A stretch of DNA of 61,120 nt from contig DWXO01000061.1 in NCBI GenBank assembly GCA_019119165.1, positions 1-61,120 of the forward strand. The letters are read 5' to 3'. The notes below the pieces were generated by a model, which ran no database searches, was not told the DNA's origin, and saw only the letters and a program-made list of their open reading frames with translations. A program made the position numbers and the translations under genes. Positions 46,901 through 55,739 of the stretch are shown piece after piece. How positions within the stretch are numbered: position 1 is the first letter of the stretch; every line of letters begins with the position of its first letter. Source of the stretch: Candidatus Flavonifractor intestinigallinarum. GTDB lineage: Bacteria; Bacillota; Clostridia; Oscillospirales; Oscillospiraceae.

Positions 46901-47665
46901 TTATGCCCGGTCCGCCTGAATAAGCAGCTTGACCGCCTCAATGCCCACCTCCAGGGCGGCGGACAGGTCGTGGCTCTCAGCCTGATCCAGACCGGCGGCC
47001 TCCCGCTCCTGATTCCAGATCACATGGAAGCAGGAGCCGCACCGCACGCCCAAGGCGGCGGCGCAGCAGAACAGGGCCGCCGACTCCATCTCGGAGGCCA
47101 GCACCCCAAGGCGCTTCCAGGCCTCCCACTTGTAGAGCAGCTCCTGGGCCACCGGCATCCGGGCTGGGCTGTGCTGGCCATAGAAGGAGTCCTTGCACTG
47201 TACCACACCGGCGTGCCAGGGCTTGCCCAGATTTTTGGCAGCCTGGACCAGAGCGGTCTGGACCTCAAAATCGGATACGGCGGGGAACTCGATGGGCGCA
47301 TACTCCCGGCTGGTTCCCTCATGGCGCACCGCGCCGGTGGCGATGACCACGTCGTCGCTCTTAACCGGCAGGGCAATGCCGCCGCAGGTACCCACCCGGA
47401 TAAAGGTGTCCGCCCCGATGTTGTGGAGCTCCTCCATGGCAATCACCGCGGAGGGGCCGCCGATGCCGGTGGAGCATACGCTTACCTTCTCCCCCAGCAG
47501 CGTGCCGGTATAAATGGTATATTCCCGGTTGCTGCCGATCTTCACCGGTTCGTCAAAATAGGCGGCGATCTTCTCACAGCGGCCCGGATCACCGGGCAGA
47601 AAACAATAGCGGCCCACGTCGCCCTGCTTACATTTTATATGGAATTGCAATTCATGTTCGTGCAT
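46901..47665 (-). CDS. udp: Uridine phosphorylase-like nucleoside phosphorylase
   Basis: This 254-aa enzyme of the NP-I family carries the phosphate-binding loop [13 protein letters not shown], the substrate block [32 protein letters not shown] and [21 protein letters not shown], in which Glu-Met-Glu contacts ribose. It splits uridine (or a related nucleoside) to base and ribose-1-phosphate. The gene ends 11 bp from the IS200 right end, so its own terminator may have been displaced. The promoter and a leader hairpin are upstream. Confidence 0.85.
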   Translation of the reverse strand: MHEHELQFHIKCKQGDVGRYCFLPGDPGRCEKIAAYFDEPVKIGSNREYTIYTGTLLGEKVSVCSTGIGGPSAVIAMEELHNIGADTFIRVGTCGGIALPVKSDDVVIATGAVRHEGTSREYAPIEFPAVSDFEVQTALVQAAKNLGKPWHAGVVQCKDSFYGQHSPARMPVAQELLYKWEAWKRLGVLASEMESAALFCCAAALGVRCGSCFHVIWNQEREAAGLDQAESHDLSAALEVGIEAVKLLIQADRA

Positions 47666-47698
47666 CTCGGATACCTCCTCGGTGTCGCATACATACCT

Positions 47699-47774
47699 GT
47701 CAAACCTGGAACGGACCTGGTTTGACCCACAAATGGGCGTAGTGTATTATATCAGTTTCCGCCGCTCATTGCAA
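47699..47774 (-). promoter_or_regulatory. Promoter and leader hairpin of the nucleoside phosphorylase gene
   Basis: On the minus strand: TTGCAA (47774-47769), 17 bp, TATAAT (47751-47746). The transcript then contains the hairpin GTCAAACC/GGTTTGAC (47726-47719 with 47706-47699). Confidence 0.65.
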
Positions 47775-47915
47775 GATGCACAAACTTCCCCCTATTTTGT
47801 AACGTTTTGTTGTTGTATTTTTGGCGCAGCCGTTTTAGAATAGTTCTGCTGACGGACAGGCTGCATTTTTGCCCGGCCCGACAGCCAGTTTCATCTAAAA
47901 AAGGAGGCGTCGAAT

Positions 47916-48584
47916 GTGAAGCGGGCAGCGCTGATGACCGTACTGGCTCTGTTGTGCGGACTGCTTTTGGGTTCCATGGTAGGTCTGTCTCTCTCCTCCA
48001 CCGCCAGTTCCGCGGCCGTCTCCTCCGTCCAGTATGCCTACGCCTCCTCCGTGCCCACCGAAGCCCCCCTGGACACCAACGACAACACCCTGCTTCTGGA
48101 GCGGGCCAGCCAGGTGCTGGAGGCCCTTAAGCAGGAGGATTACGATGCACTCTCCCGGCTGGTCCATCCCAGCCGCGGCGTCACTTTGACGCCCTACTCC
48201 ACCGTGGACCCCTCCTGCGACAATGTGTTCTCCCAGGAGCAGGTGGCCGGTCTGGCGGAGGACGAACGGCTCTATACCTGGGGCCTTGCCATGGGCTCAG
48301 GCTCGCCCATCCGCTGCACCGCCCGGGACTATTTCGCCCGTTATGTCTTTAACGCCGACTACACCGAGGCCCCTCAGGTGGGCATCGATACGGTGCTCAT
48401 CAGCGGCAATGCCCTGGAGAATGTCGCCGACGCCTATCCTCAGGGCCGATTCGTGGAGTATCACTTTCCGGGCATCGATCCCGCCCTGGAGGGCTTCGAC
48501 TGGTGCTCTCTGAAACTTGTGTTTGAGACCTGGAACAACCAGTGGTATCTGGTGGGCATCATCCACGGAGAATGGACCACCTAG
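47916..48584 (+). CDS. Exported hypothetical protein, 222 aa
   Basis: It starts at GTG (MKRAALMTVLALLCGLLLGSM) with AAGGAGG eight bases upstream. Residues 1-30 form a signal peptide or anchor with Ser/Ala-rich sequence after it. The mature part has a helix LERASQVLEALKQEDYDALSRLVHPSRGVTLTPYSTVD and a C-terminal beta region ending WCSLKLVFETWNNQWYLVGIIHGEWTT. This resembles small NTF2-like or DUF-type lipoprotein domains that begin with a DxxALxxLVHP helix. No lipobox cysteine is present. It is monocistronic with its own terminator. Confidence 0.7.
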   Translation: MKRAALMTVLALLCGLLLGSMVGLSLSSTASSAAVSSVQYAYASSVPTEAPLDTNDNTLLLERASQVLEALKQEDYDALSRLVHPSRGVTLTPYSTVDPSCDNVFSQEQVAGLAEDERLYTWGLAMGSGSPIRCTARDYFARYVFNADYTEAPQVGIDTVLISGNALENVADAYPQGRFVEYHFPGIDPALEGFDWCSLKLVFETWNNQWYLVGIIHGEWTT

Positions 48585-48603
48585 ACCCGCTTTTGACCGC
48601 CCG

Positions 48604-48634
48604 ATCTGCCGGCCCGTGGCCGGCAGATTTTTTT
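48604..48634 (+). terminator. Terminator after the exported protein
   Basis: ATCTGCCGGC (48604-48613) pairs with GCCGGCAGAT (48619-48628), followed by seven T's. Confidence 0.92.
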
Positions 48635-48790
48635 GCGCCGAACATTCTTCCCGAAGTTTGTCGGAATGATGAAAGAATACTTGCATCTGCTGACAGATTG
48701 CGTTAAGATGGATGCTATGGTCATATATCATGAACAGACGCGACACCGCGTCTTAAGGGGCCCCTGACGCCCTGAAAGGATGGATATTGC

Positions 48791-50182
48791 TTGAAGATCA
48801 TCATTGTGGGAGATGGCAAGGTCGGTTTTACACTGGCGGAGCATCTGTCTCAGGAGGAGCACAACGTCACAGTGATCGACACCAACGACGATGCCCTGCG
48901 CCACGCCTCGGAGTCTCTGGACGTCATGTGTGTCAAGGGCAACGGCGCCTCCATCTCCGTTCTGAAGGAATCCGGCGCGGAGTCGGCGGACGTGCTTATT
49001 GCCGCAACCAGCCTGGATGAGATCAACATGGTCTGTTGTCTCACCGCCAAGCAGCTGGGCGCCAAATTCACCATCGCCCGGGTACGCAACGTGGAGTATG
49101 CCATGGAGCTGTCCCACATGAAGCGGGAGCTGGGCATCGACCTGGCCATCAACCCGGAGAACGCCACCGCCGTGGAAATCTCCCGCCTGCTCCGCTTCCC
49201 CAGCGCCGCCAACATTGAGACCTTCTGCCGGGGCCGTGTGGAGCTGATGGGCTTCCGGGTCCGGGAGGGCGATTTCCTGGCCGACCAGCCTCTGTCCGCC
49301 CAGACCAACAAGATTCGAGAGCTGCCTATGCTCCTGTGCGCGGCGGAGCGGGAGGACGGAGAGGTCATCATTCCGGACGGCACCTTTATCCCCCGGGTGG
49401 GAGACCGGCTCTATCTGGTGGGCCAGCCCGCCGGCCTGACCGCCTTCTTCCGTCTGCTGGGCCGGCATATCCCCAAACTCCATTCCGCCTTTATTCTGGG
49501 CGGAGGGCGCATCTCCCATTACCTGTCCAACATTCTGCTGAAAATGGGAATGCAGGTCAAGATCGTGGAGCGTAACCCGGAGCGCTGCCGCCACCTCAGC
49601 GACGTGCTCCCTCAGGCCCTCATCATCCAGGGCGACGGCACGGACCAGGAGCTGCTGGAGGAGGAAAACGCCAGCGCCTCCGACGCCTTCATCGCCCTTA
49701 CCGACCGGGACGAGGACAATATCATCATCTCCCTCTACGCCATGCAGCAGGGCGTGAAGAAGGTGGTGGCCAAATCCAACCGGCAGAATTACACCGGTAT
49801 CGCTCACGCCGCCGGTCTGGACAGTGTGATCTCTCCCAAACTCATCACCGCCAGCCACATTCTCCAGGTGGTCCGCGGAATGCAGAATTCCAAGGGCAGC
49901 GTCATGAACGCCCTGTACAAGATCTGCGACGGACACGCCGAGGCCCTGGAGTTCATCGCCAATGAGACCACCCACAACCAGGGGGTGCCGCTGAAGGACC
50001 TGCGGCTGAAAAAGGGCATCCTTATCGCCGTGCTGGTCCACCAGGGCAAGATCATCATTCCCGACGGCTCCTCCTCCATTTCCGCAGGGGATACGGTGAT
50101 CCTGATTTCCCGCAACCACGGCATTCTGGATCTCAACGACATCTACGAAGAATCTATGCTGGATCTGGGGGCGGCGCAATGA
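48791..50182 (+). CDS. trkA: Trk system potassium uptake regulatory protein TrkA
   Basis: This 463-aa cytoplasmic protein has two RCK units. Each has an N-terminal NAD-binding fold (IIVGDGKVGFTLAEHLSQEEHNVTVIDTN; ILGGGRISHYLSNILLKMGMQVKIVERN) and a RCK_C ligand domain (VELMGFRVREGDFLADQPL; NETTHNQGVPLKDLRLKKGILIAVLV). It gates the TrkH channel in response to NAD(H)/ATP. The start is TTG (MKIIIVGDGK), preceded by AAAGGATGG. Its stop overlaps the trkH ATG. Confidence 0.95.
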   Translation: MKIIIVGDGKVGFTLAEHLSQEEHNVTVIDTNDDALRHASESLDVMCVKGNGASISVLKESGAESADVLIAATSLDEINMVCCLTAKQLGAKFTIARVRNVEYAMELSHMKRELGIDLAINPENATAVEISRLLRFPSAANIETFCRGRVELMGFRVREGDFLADQPLSAQTNKIRELPMLLCAAEREDGEVIIPDGTFIPRVGDRLYLVGQPAGLTAFFRLLGRHIPKLHSAFILGGGRISHYLSNILLKMGMQVKIVERNPERCRHLSDVLPQALIIQGDGTDQELLEEENASASDAFIALTDRDEDNIIISLYAMQQGVKKVVAKSNRQNYTGIAHAAGLDSVISPKLITASHILQVVRGMQNSKGSVMNALYKICDGHAEALEFIANETTHNQGVPLKDLRLKKGILIAVLVHQGKIIIPDGSSSISAGDTVILISRNHGILDLNDIYEESMLDLGAAQ

Positions 50183-51615
50183 ACTTCAGGCTGGTATTCA
50201 AAGTAACCGGAAAGGCCCTGATGGTGGAAGCTGTAGCCATGCTGATCCCCCTGCTGGTATGCCTGATCTATGGGGAGGACCCCACGCCCTTTCTGCTGAC
50301 CATTCCTTCGGTCATGATCGTCGGCTTTCTCCTCTCCCTTCTGCCCAGTAACGACCACTTCTTTACCCGTGAGGGCTTCTTCGCGGTGGCGCTGATCTGG
50401 CTGCTGATGGGCGCTGTCGGTGCGCTTCCCTTCTATTTCAGCGGTTATTTCTCCTCTTACATAGACTGCTTCTTTGAGGCGGTCTCCGGCTTCACCACCA
50501 CCGGCGCCTCCATTCTGACCGCGGTGGAGCCTCTGCCCCGGGGCATTCTGTTCTGGCGCTCCTTCATCCACTGGCTGGGCGGTATGGGCGTGCTCATCCT
50601 CACCATTGCACTGCTGCCCAGTCTGGGCTCCCGCACCCTCCACCTGATGAAGGCTGAGAGCCCCGGCCCCGTGGTAAGCAAGCTGGTGCCCAAGAGCAGC
50701 CAGTCCTCCAAGATCCTGTACGGGATCTACTGCGGTCTAACCGCCATTGAAATCATCATCCTGCGCATCGCCGGTATGCCCTGGTACGACAGCATCGTTC
50801 ATTCCTTTGCCACCGCAGGCACCGGCGGCTTCTCCACTAAAAATATCTCCATTGCCGCCTACGGCAGCCCCGCCATCGAAATCATTATCACGGTCTTTAT
50901 GCTGCTGTTCTCGGTGAACTTTTCCCTCTACTTCCTGCTGCTGTGCGGCAAGGTAAAGCAGGTACTCAAAAGCGACGAGCTGCGCTTCTTCCTCATTGTG
51001 GTCTTTGCCAGCATCGTCCTGATCTCCATCAACATCTGGGACCTCTACCCCACCGGCGGAGAATCCATCCGCCACGCCGCCTTCCAGGTGGGCTCCATCA
51101 TCTCTACCACCGGCTTTGCCAGTACCGATTTCAACTTGTGGCCGGAGTTTTCCAGGGTGCTGCTGGTGCTGCTCATGTTCGTCGGCGCCTGCGCCGGTTC
51201 CACCGGCGGCGCCATCAAATGCTCCCGGGTTCTTCTGCTAGGCCGCTGCATCAAGCGGGAGATTCGTCAGGTCATCCATCCCCGAGCCGTTAACGTGGTC
51301 AAACTGGACGGCCGCGTGGTGGACGAGACTGCTCTGCGCTCTGTGCTGATCTTCTTTTCGGCCTATATCTTTATCGCCCTGGGCGCCACCCTACTGGTGT
51401 CCGTGGACAACAATTCCTTCGGCACCACCTTCACGGCGGTAGTCTCCTGTATCGGCAACATCGGCCCCGGCCTGGAGCTGGTGGGTCCCATGGGCAACTA
51501 CGCCTTCTTCTCCGGCTTCTCCAAGCTGGTGCTCTCCCTTTGTATGATTGTGGGCCGTCTGGAGATTTTGCCCATTCTGGTGCTCTTTAGCGGAAATGCA
51601 TGGAAACGTTCTTGA
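50179..51615 (+). CDS. trkH: Trk system potassium transporter TrkH
   Basis: This 478-aa membrane protein has four M1-P-M2 repeats. The selectivity loops include FEAVSGFTTTGASIL, FATAGTGGFSTKN and GSIISTTGFASTDF, with glycines lining the K+ pore. It takes up K+ together with TrkA. It overlaps trkA by ATGA and is followed by a terminator and hppA, whose product needs K+ for activity. Confidence 0.95.
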   Translation: MNFRLVFKVTGKALMVEAVAMLIPLLVCLIYGEDPTPFLLTIPSVMIVGFLLSLLPSNDHFFTREGFFAVALIWLLMGAVGALPFYFSGYFSSYIDCFFEAVSGFTTTGASILTAVEPLPRGILFWRSFIHWLGGMGVLILTIALLPSLGSRTLHLMKAESPGPVVSKLVPKSSQSSKILYGIYCGLTAIEIIILRIAGMPWYDSIVHSFATAGTGGFSTKNISIAAYGSPAIEIIITVFMLLFSVNFSLYFLLLCGKVKQVLKSDELRFFLIVVFASIVLISINIWDLYPTGGESIRHAAFQVGSIISTTGFASTDFNLWPEFSRVLLVLLMFVGACAGSTGGAIKCSRVLLLGRCIKREIRQVIHPRAVNVVKLDGRVVDETALRSVLIFFSAYIFIALGATLLVSVDNNSFGTTFTAVVSCIGNIGPGLELVGPMGNYAFFSGFSKLVLSLCMIVGRLEILPILVLFSGNAWKRS

Positions 51616-51636
51616 ACCGTCCATTCGTTTTTGTCC

Positions 51637-51673
51637 AAAGCGTCAAATCCTCGGATTTGACGCTTTCTTTTTT
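51637..51673 (+). terminator. Terminator of trkAH
   Basis: AAAGCGTCAAATCC (51637-51650) pairs with its complement at 51653-51666, then CTTTTTT. Confidence 0.93.
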
Positions 51674-51681
51674 GAATACTC

Positions 51682-51758
51682 TTGCCAAACGGATGCATTT
51701 TGAGGTATTATAAAGATGTCTGTAAAACCGGAAGTCCTTGTGCTACAAGGGATTTCCG
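51682..51758 (+). promoter_or_regulatory. Promoter and leader hairpin of hppA
   Basis: TTGCCA (51682-51687), 18 bp and TATTAT (51706-51711) precede a leader hairpin in which CGGAAGT-CCTTGT (51729-51741) pairs with ACAAGG-G-ATTTCCG (51745-51758), with one bulged G. AAAGGAG follows before the ATG at 51779. Confidence 0.6.
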
Positions 51759-51778
51759 AAATAAAGGAGTTGGGTAAG

Positions 51779-53890
51779 ATGATCGAAAACCTCTTTTGGC
51801 TCGGTCTAGTAGGCGCTTTTATCGCGCTAATCTTTGCCGTAGCCCAAGCAAAGAAGGTGCTAAAGTTCTCTGAAGGCACCGACTTGATGCAAAAGCTCGC
51901 CGCCTCTATCCGCAAAGGCGCTAACGCTTACCTTAAGCGCCAGTATACCACCGTCGCAAAGATCTTTATTGTGGTCTTCGTGATTTTGCTTATTCTGGCA
52001 GGAGCGGGTATGCTGGATAACTGGTTTATCCCCTTCGCTTTCCTCACCGGCGGTATCTATTCCGGTCTGGCCGGTTTTGTGGGCATGAAGATCGCCACCT
52101 CCGCCAACGCCCGTACCGCCAACGCCGCTCATGAGAGCCTGAACCGCGGCCTGAACGTGGCCTTCTCCTCCGGCGCCGTCATGGGCTTCACCGTGGTGGG
52201 CCTGGGCCTGCTGGACGTGTCCATCTGGTTCCACATTCTGAAGTACATTGCCCACTTTGACGCCGCCAAGATTGCCCAGACCATGGTTATGTTCGGCATG
52301 GGCGCCTCCTTCATGGCTCTGTTCGGCCGTGTGGGCGGCGGTATCTTCACCAAGGCCGCCGACGTGGGCGCCGACCTGGTGGGTAAGGTTGAGGCCGGTA
52401 TCCCCGAGGACGACCCTCGCAACCCCGCCACCATCGCCGACAACGTGGGCGACAACGTGGGCGACGTGGCCGGCATGGGCGCCGACCTGTACGAGTCCTA
52501 TGTGGGCTCCATCCTGGCCACCTTTGCACTGGGCGCCGCCGCCTATGCCACCGACAACATGACCTGGAACGCCATGCTGCTGCCTCTGGTCATCGCCGTG
52601 GTGGGCGTCATCTGCTCCGTGCTGGGCAGCTTCCTGATCCGCACCAAGGAGAACGCCACCCAGAAGTCCCTGCTGGCCACCCTGCGTAAGGGCACCTACA
52701 CCGCCGCTGTCCTGGCCGCCATTGCCGCCGCCCCCATCACCTACTTCATCATGGGTTCCTGGGGTCCCTACATCTCCATCCTGGCCGGTCTGGTGGCTGG
52801 CTGCGCTATCGGTTACTTCACCGAGTATTACACCTCCGACACCTATAAGCCCACTCAGGGTCTGGCCGACTCCACCGAGACCGGCGCCGCCACCACCATC
52901 ATCGGCGGTATCTCCCTGGGTATGCTGTCCACCGCCGCCCCCATCATCATCATCGGCATCGCCATCATCGTGTCCTTCCTGGCCTCCGGCGGCTCTCTGA
53001 CCACCGGCGGCGCCGAGTATGAGCTGCTCTTCTCCAAGGGCCTGTACGGCATCGGCATCGCCGCCGTGGGTATGCTGTCCACTCTGGGCATCACCCTGGC
53101 CACCGACGCCTATGGCCCCGTGGCCGACAACGCCGGCGGCATCGCCGAGATGAGCGGCCTGGGCGAGGAGGTCCGCAACCGCACCGACGCTCTGGACTCC
53201 CTGGGAAACACCACCGCCGCCACCGGCAAGGGCTTCGCCATCGGCTCGGCCGCCCTCACCGCTCTGGCTCTGCTGGTCTCCTATGTGGACGTGGTCAAGG
53301 GCAAGCTGGACCACGCCATGGACCTGTCCCTTACCAACCCCGCCGTGCTGGTAGGTCTATTCGTGGGCGCTATGCTCACCTTCATCTTCGCCGCCCTCAC
53401 CATGAGCGGCGTGCAGCGGGCCGCCCAGTCCATCGTGGTGGAGGTCCGCCGCCAGTTCCGTGAGATCTCCGGCATTATGGAGGGCAAGGCCGATCCCGAC
53501 TACGCCTCCTGCGTGGACCTGTGTACCAAGGGCGCTCTGCATGAGATGGTGGTCCCCTCCCTGCTGGCCATCATCGTTCCCGTCATCGTGGGCCTGATCC
53601 TGGGCGCTGAGGCCGTTGTGGGCCTGCTGGGCGGCGTCACCGTCACCGGCTTTGTGGTGGCTGTGTTCATGTCCAACGCCGGCGGCGCTTGGGACAACGC
53701 CAAGAAGTACATTGAGGCCGGCCACCACGGCGGCAAGGGCTCCGATTGCCACAAGGCCGCCGTCATCGGCGACACCGTGGGCGACCCCTTCAAGGATACC
53801 TCCGGCCCCTCTCTGAACATCCTGATCAAGCTGTGCTCCACCGTCTCCATCGTGTTCTCCGGCCTGATCACCACCATCCACCTGTTCTAA
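51779..53890 (+). CDS. hppA: K+-dependent membrane-bound ion-pumping pyrophosphatase
   Basis: This 703-aa protein starts at [10 protein letters not shown] (AAAGGAG upstream; an earlier open frame has no site). It has about 16 helices. The pyrophosphate-binding signature [11 protein letters not shown] begins at residue 195, with further [21 protein letters not shown] and [18 protein letters not shown] blocks. The segment GNTTAATG (476-483) has Ala where K+-independent enzymes carry Lys, so it should require K+. It pumps Na+ and/or H+ using PPi; the motif set does not let me choose the ion, although Na+ is usual in such anaerobes. Strong codon bias suggests abundance. Confidence 0.95.
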   Translation: MIENLFWLGLVGAFIALIFAVAQAKKVLKFSEGTDLMQKLAASIRKGANAYLKRQYTTVAKIFIVVFVILLILAGAGMLDNWFIPFAFLTGGIYSGLAGFVGMKIATSANARTANAAHESLNRGLNVAFSSGAVMGFTVVGLGLLDVSIWFHILKYIAHFDAAKIAQTMVMFGMGASFMALFGRVGGGIFTKAADVGADLVGKVEAGIPEDDPRNPATIADNVGDNVGDVAGMGADLYESYVGSILATFALGAAAYATDNMTWNAMLLPLVIAVVGVICSVLGSFLIRTKENATQKSLLATLRKGTYTAAVLAAIAAAPITYFIMGSWGPYISILAGLVAGCAIGYFTEYYTSDTYKPTQGLADSTETGAATTIIGGISLGMLSTAAPIIIIGIAIIVSFLASGGSLTTGGAEYELLFSKGLYGIGIAAVGMLSTLGITLATDAYGPVADNAGGIAEMSGLGEEVRNRTDALDSLGNTTAATGKGFAIGSAALTALALLVSYVDVVKGKLDHAMDLSLTNPAVLVGLFVGAMLTFIFAALTMSGVQRAAQSIVVEVRRQFREISGIMEGKADPDYASCVDLCTKGALHEMVVPSLLAIIVPVIVGLILGAEAVVGLLGGVTVTGFVVAVFMSNAGGAWDNAKKYIEAGHHGGKGSDCHKAAVIGDTVGDPFKDTSGPSLNILIKLCSTVSIVFSGLITTIHLF

Positions 53891-53892
53891 TC

Positions 53893-53934
53893 GAGCATAA
53901 AAAAGGACGCCGTCAGGCGTCCTTTTTTATGCTC
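53893..53934. terminator. Bidirectional terminator, hppA / ABC exporter
   Basis: A 19-bp perfect stem (53893-53911 with 53916-53934) has core AAAGGACGCC/GGCGTCCTTT and lies between convergent genes. Confidence 0.93.
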
Positions 53935-53936
53935 TT

Positions 53937-55739
53937 TTAGCTCAGTTCAAACATACCGTGGTACAGCTGGTAATACTCTCCCTGCTGGGACAGCAGGTCC
54001 TCATGGCTGCCCCGCTCCACAATCTGGCCTTGTTCCAGCACCATGATGGCGTTGGCGTTGCGAACAGTGGACAGCCGGTGGGCGATCACAAATACCGTCC
54101 GTCCCTCCATCAGCTGGTCCATCCCCTTCTCAATGAGGGCCTCGGTGCGGGTATCGATGCTGCTGGTGGCCTCGTCCAGAATGAGCACCGGCGGGTCGGC
54201 CACCGCCGCCCGGGCTATGGCCAGCAGCTGCCGCTGACCCTGGGACAGGTTAGCTCCATCCGCCGTCACCATGGTATCGTACCCCTGTGGCAGGCGGCGG
54301 ATAAAGGAGTCGGCGTTGGCAATTTGGGCGGCCTTCTGCACCTCTTCCATGGTGGCGTCCAGCTTGCCGAAGCGGATGTTGTCGGCAATGGTGCCGGTAA
54401 AGAGGTGGGTATCCTGGAGCACCATACCCAGGGAGCGGCGCAGATCGTCCTTCCGAATATCCTTTACGTCGATTCCGTCATAGGTCACCCGCCCGCTCTG
54501 CACGTCATAGAACCGGTTGATCAGGTTGGTGATGGTGGTCTTGCCCGCGCCGGTGGAGCCTACAAAGGCGATCTTCTGGCCCGGCTTGGCAAAGAGGCTG
54601 ATATCTTTCAGAATGGGATGCCCGGCATCATAGCCAAAGGTGACCCCTTCAAAGCGCACATCCCCCCGCAGGGGCACCTCAGAGCCATCCGGCTTACGCC
54701 AAACCCAGCCTCCGCCCCGCTTCTCCAGCCGCACCTGGCCGTCGTCCACCTCGGGGGTCTGGTCCATGGCCTCAAAGACCCGCTCGGCGCCAGCCAAAGC
54801 AGCCAGCAGGAAGTTGGTTTGCTGGGTAAACTGGTTGATGGGCATGGCGGCCTGCCGCACAAAGACCAGATAACTGGCCAGGCTGCCCACGTCGGTCATG
54901 CCCGCCATGGCCATATAGCCCCCCAGAGCGGCTACAATGGCGTAATTGATATAGGAGATGCTCACCACCGCCGGGATCATGGTGGCAGCATAGCCCTGGG
55001 CCCCGGTGCCCGCCTTGCGGAGGGCCTCATTTTTCTCCCGGAAGCGGCGCAGATTCTCCTTCTCATGGTTGAATACCTTTACCACCTTCTGGCCCGCCAC
55101 CATCTCCTCGATGTAGCCGTCCAGATCCCCCAGCGCCCGCTGCTGCTTATTGTAGTAGGCCTTGCTCCGCTTTCCGCTAAACCGGATATAGAGAAACATG
55201 ACCATATAGCACACCGCCACCACCAGGGTAAGCCGCCAGTTGAGGATAAAAAGCATGGTCAGCGTACCCGCCACCTGGATAAAGCTCTGGATTACCATGG
55301 CAAAGCTGTTGTTCAGCGCGTCTGAGATGGTATCCACGTCGTTGGTGAAGTAACTCATCACATCGCCATGACGGCGGGTGTCGAAGAAGCGCAGGGGCAG
55401 CTTCTGGAGATGGGCAAACAGGTCCCGCCGGATGTCATAGAGCACCTTCTGGGCCGCCTTTACCATGGTCTGGGTATAACCCAAGGCCGCCAGGGCGCCC
55501 GTCAGATAAATGAGGGCGGTAAGGACCACGCCCCGCAGCAGATCCTCCATGCCCCCTGTGGCCAGGTTGTTGACCACCGGACGGATCATATAGGTACCCA
55601 GCAGATTGGCCAGGGCGCTGATGGTGACCAGCACCGCCACCGCCAGCAGCAGGAATTTATGCCGCCCCATATAGGACAGGAGGGTGCGGAGGGTGTAGCC
55701 CAGGTGCTTGGGCTTTTTGGCGCTCAATTGTCTAGCCAC
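53937..55739 (-). CDS. ABC exporter, fused permease/ATPase (second half-transporter)
   Basis: This 600-aa protein has six membrane helices in residues about 25-310 and a nucleotide-binding domain with Walker A GSTGAGKTT, Q-loop LQDTHLF, signature LSQGQ and Walker B LILDEATSSID, then a switch His in AHRLSTV. It probably pairs with the next protein upstream as a heterodimer exporting drugs, lipids or peptides. The two genes overlap by 8 bp and follow a MarR gene. In most heterodimers one site is degenerate; here both look competent. Confidence 0.92.
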   Translation of the reverse strand: MARQLSAKKPKHLGYTLRTLLSYMGRHKFLLLAVAVLVTISALANLLGTYMIRPVVNNLATGGMEDLLRGVVLTALIYLTGALAALGYTQTMVKAAQKVLYDIRRDLFAHLQKLPLRFFDTRRHGDVMSYFTNDVDTISDALNNSFAMVIQSFIQVAGTLTMLFILNWRLTLVVAVCYMVMFLYIRFSGKRSKAYYNKQQRALGDLDGYIEEMVAGQKVVKVFNHEKENLRRFREKNEALRKAGTGAQGYAATMIPAVVSISYINYAIVAALGGYMAMAGMTDVGSLASYLVFVRQAAMPINQFTQQTNFLLAALAGAERVFEAMDQTPEVDDGQVRLEKRGGGWVWRKPDGSEVPLRGDVRFEGVTFGYDAGHPILKDISLFAKPGQKIAFVGSTGAGKTTITNLINRFYDVQSGRVTYDGIDVKDIRKDDLRRSLGMVLQDTHLFTGTIADNIRFGKLDATMEEVQKAAQIANADSFIRRLPQGYDTMVTADGANLSQGQRQLLAIARAAVADPPVLILDEATSSIDTRTEALIEKGMDQLMEGRTVFVIAHRLSTVRNANAIMVLEQGQIVERGSHEDLLSQQGEYYQLYHGMFELS

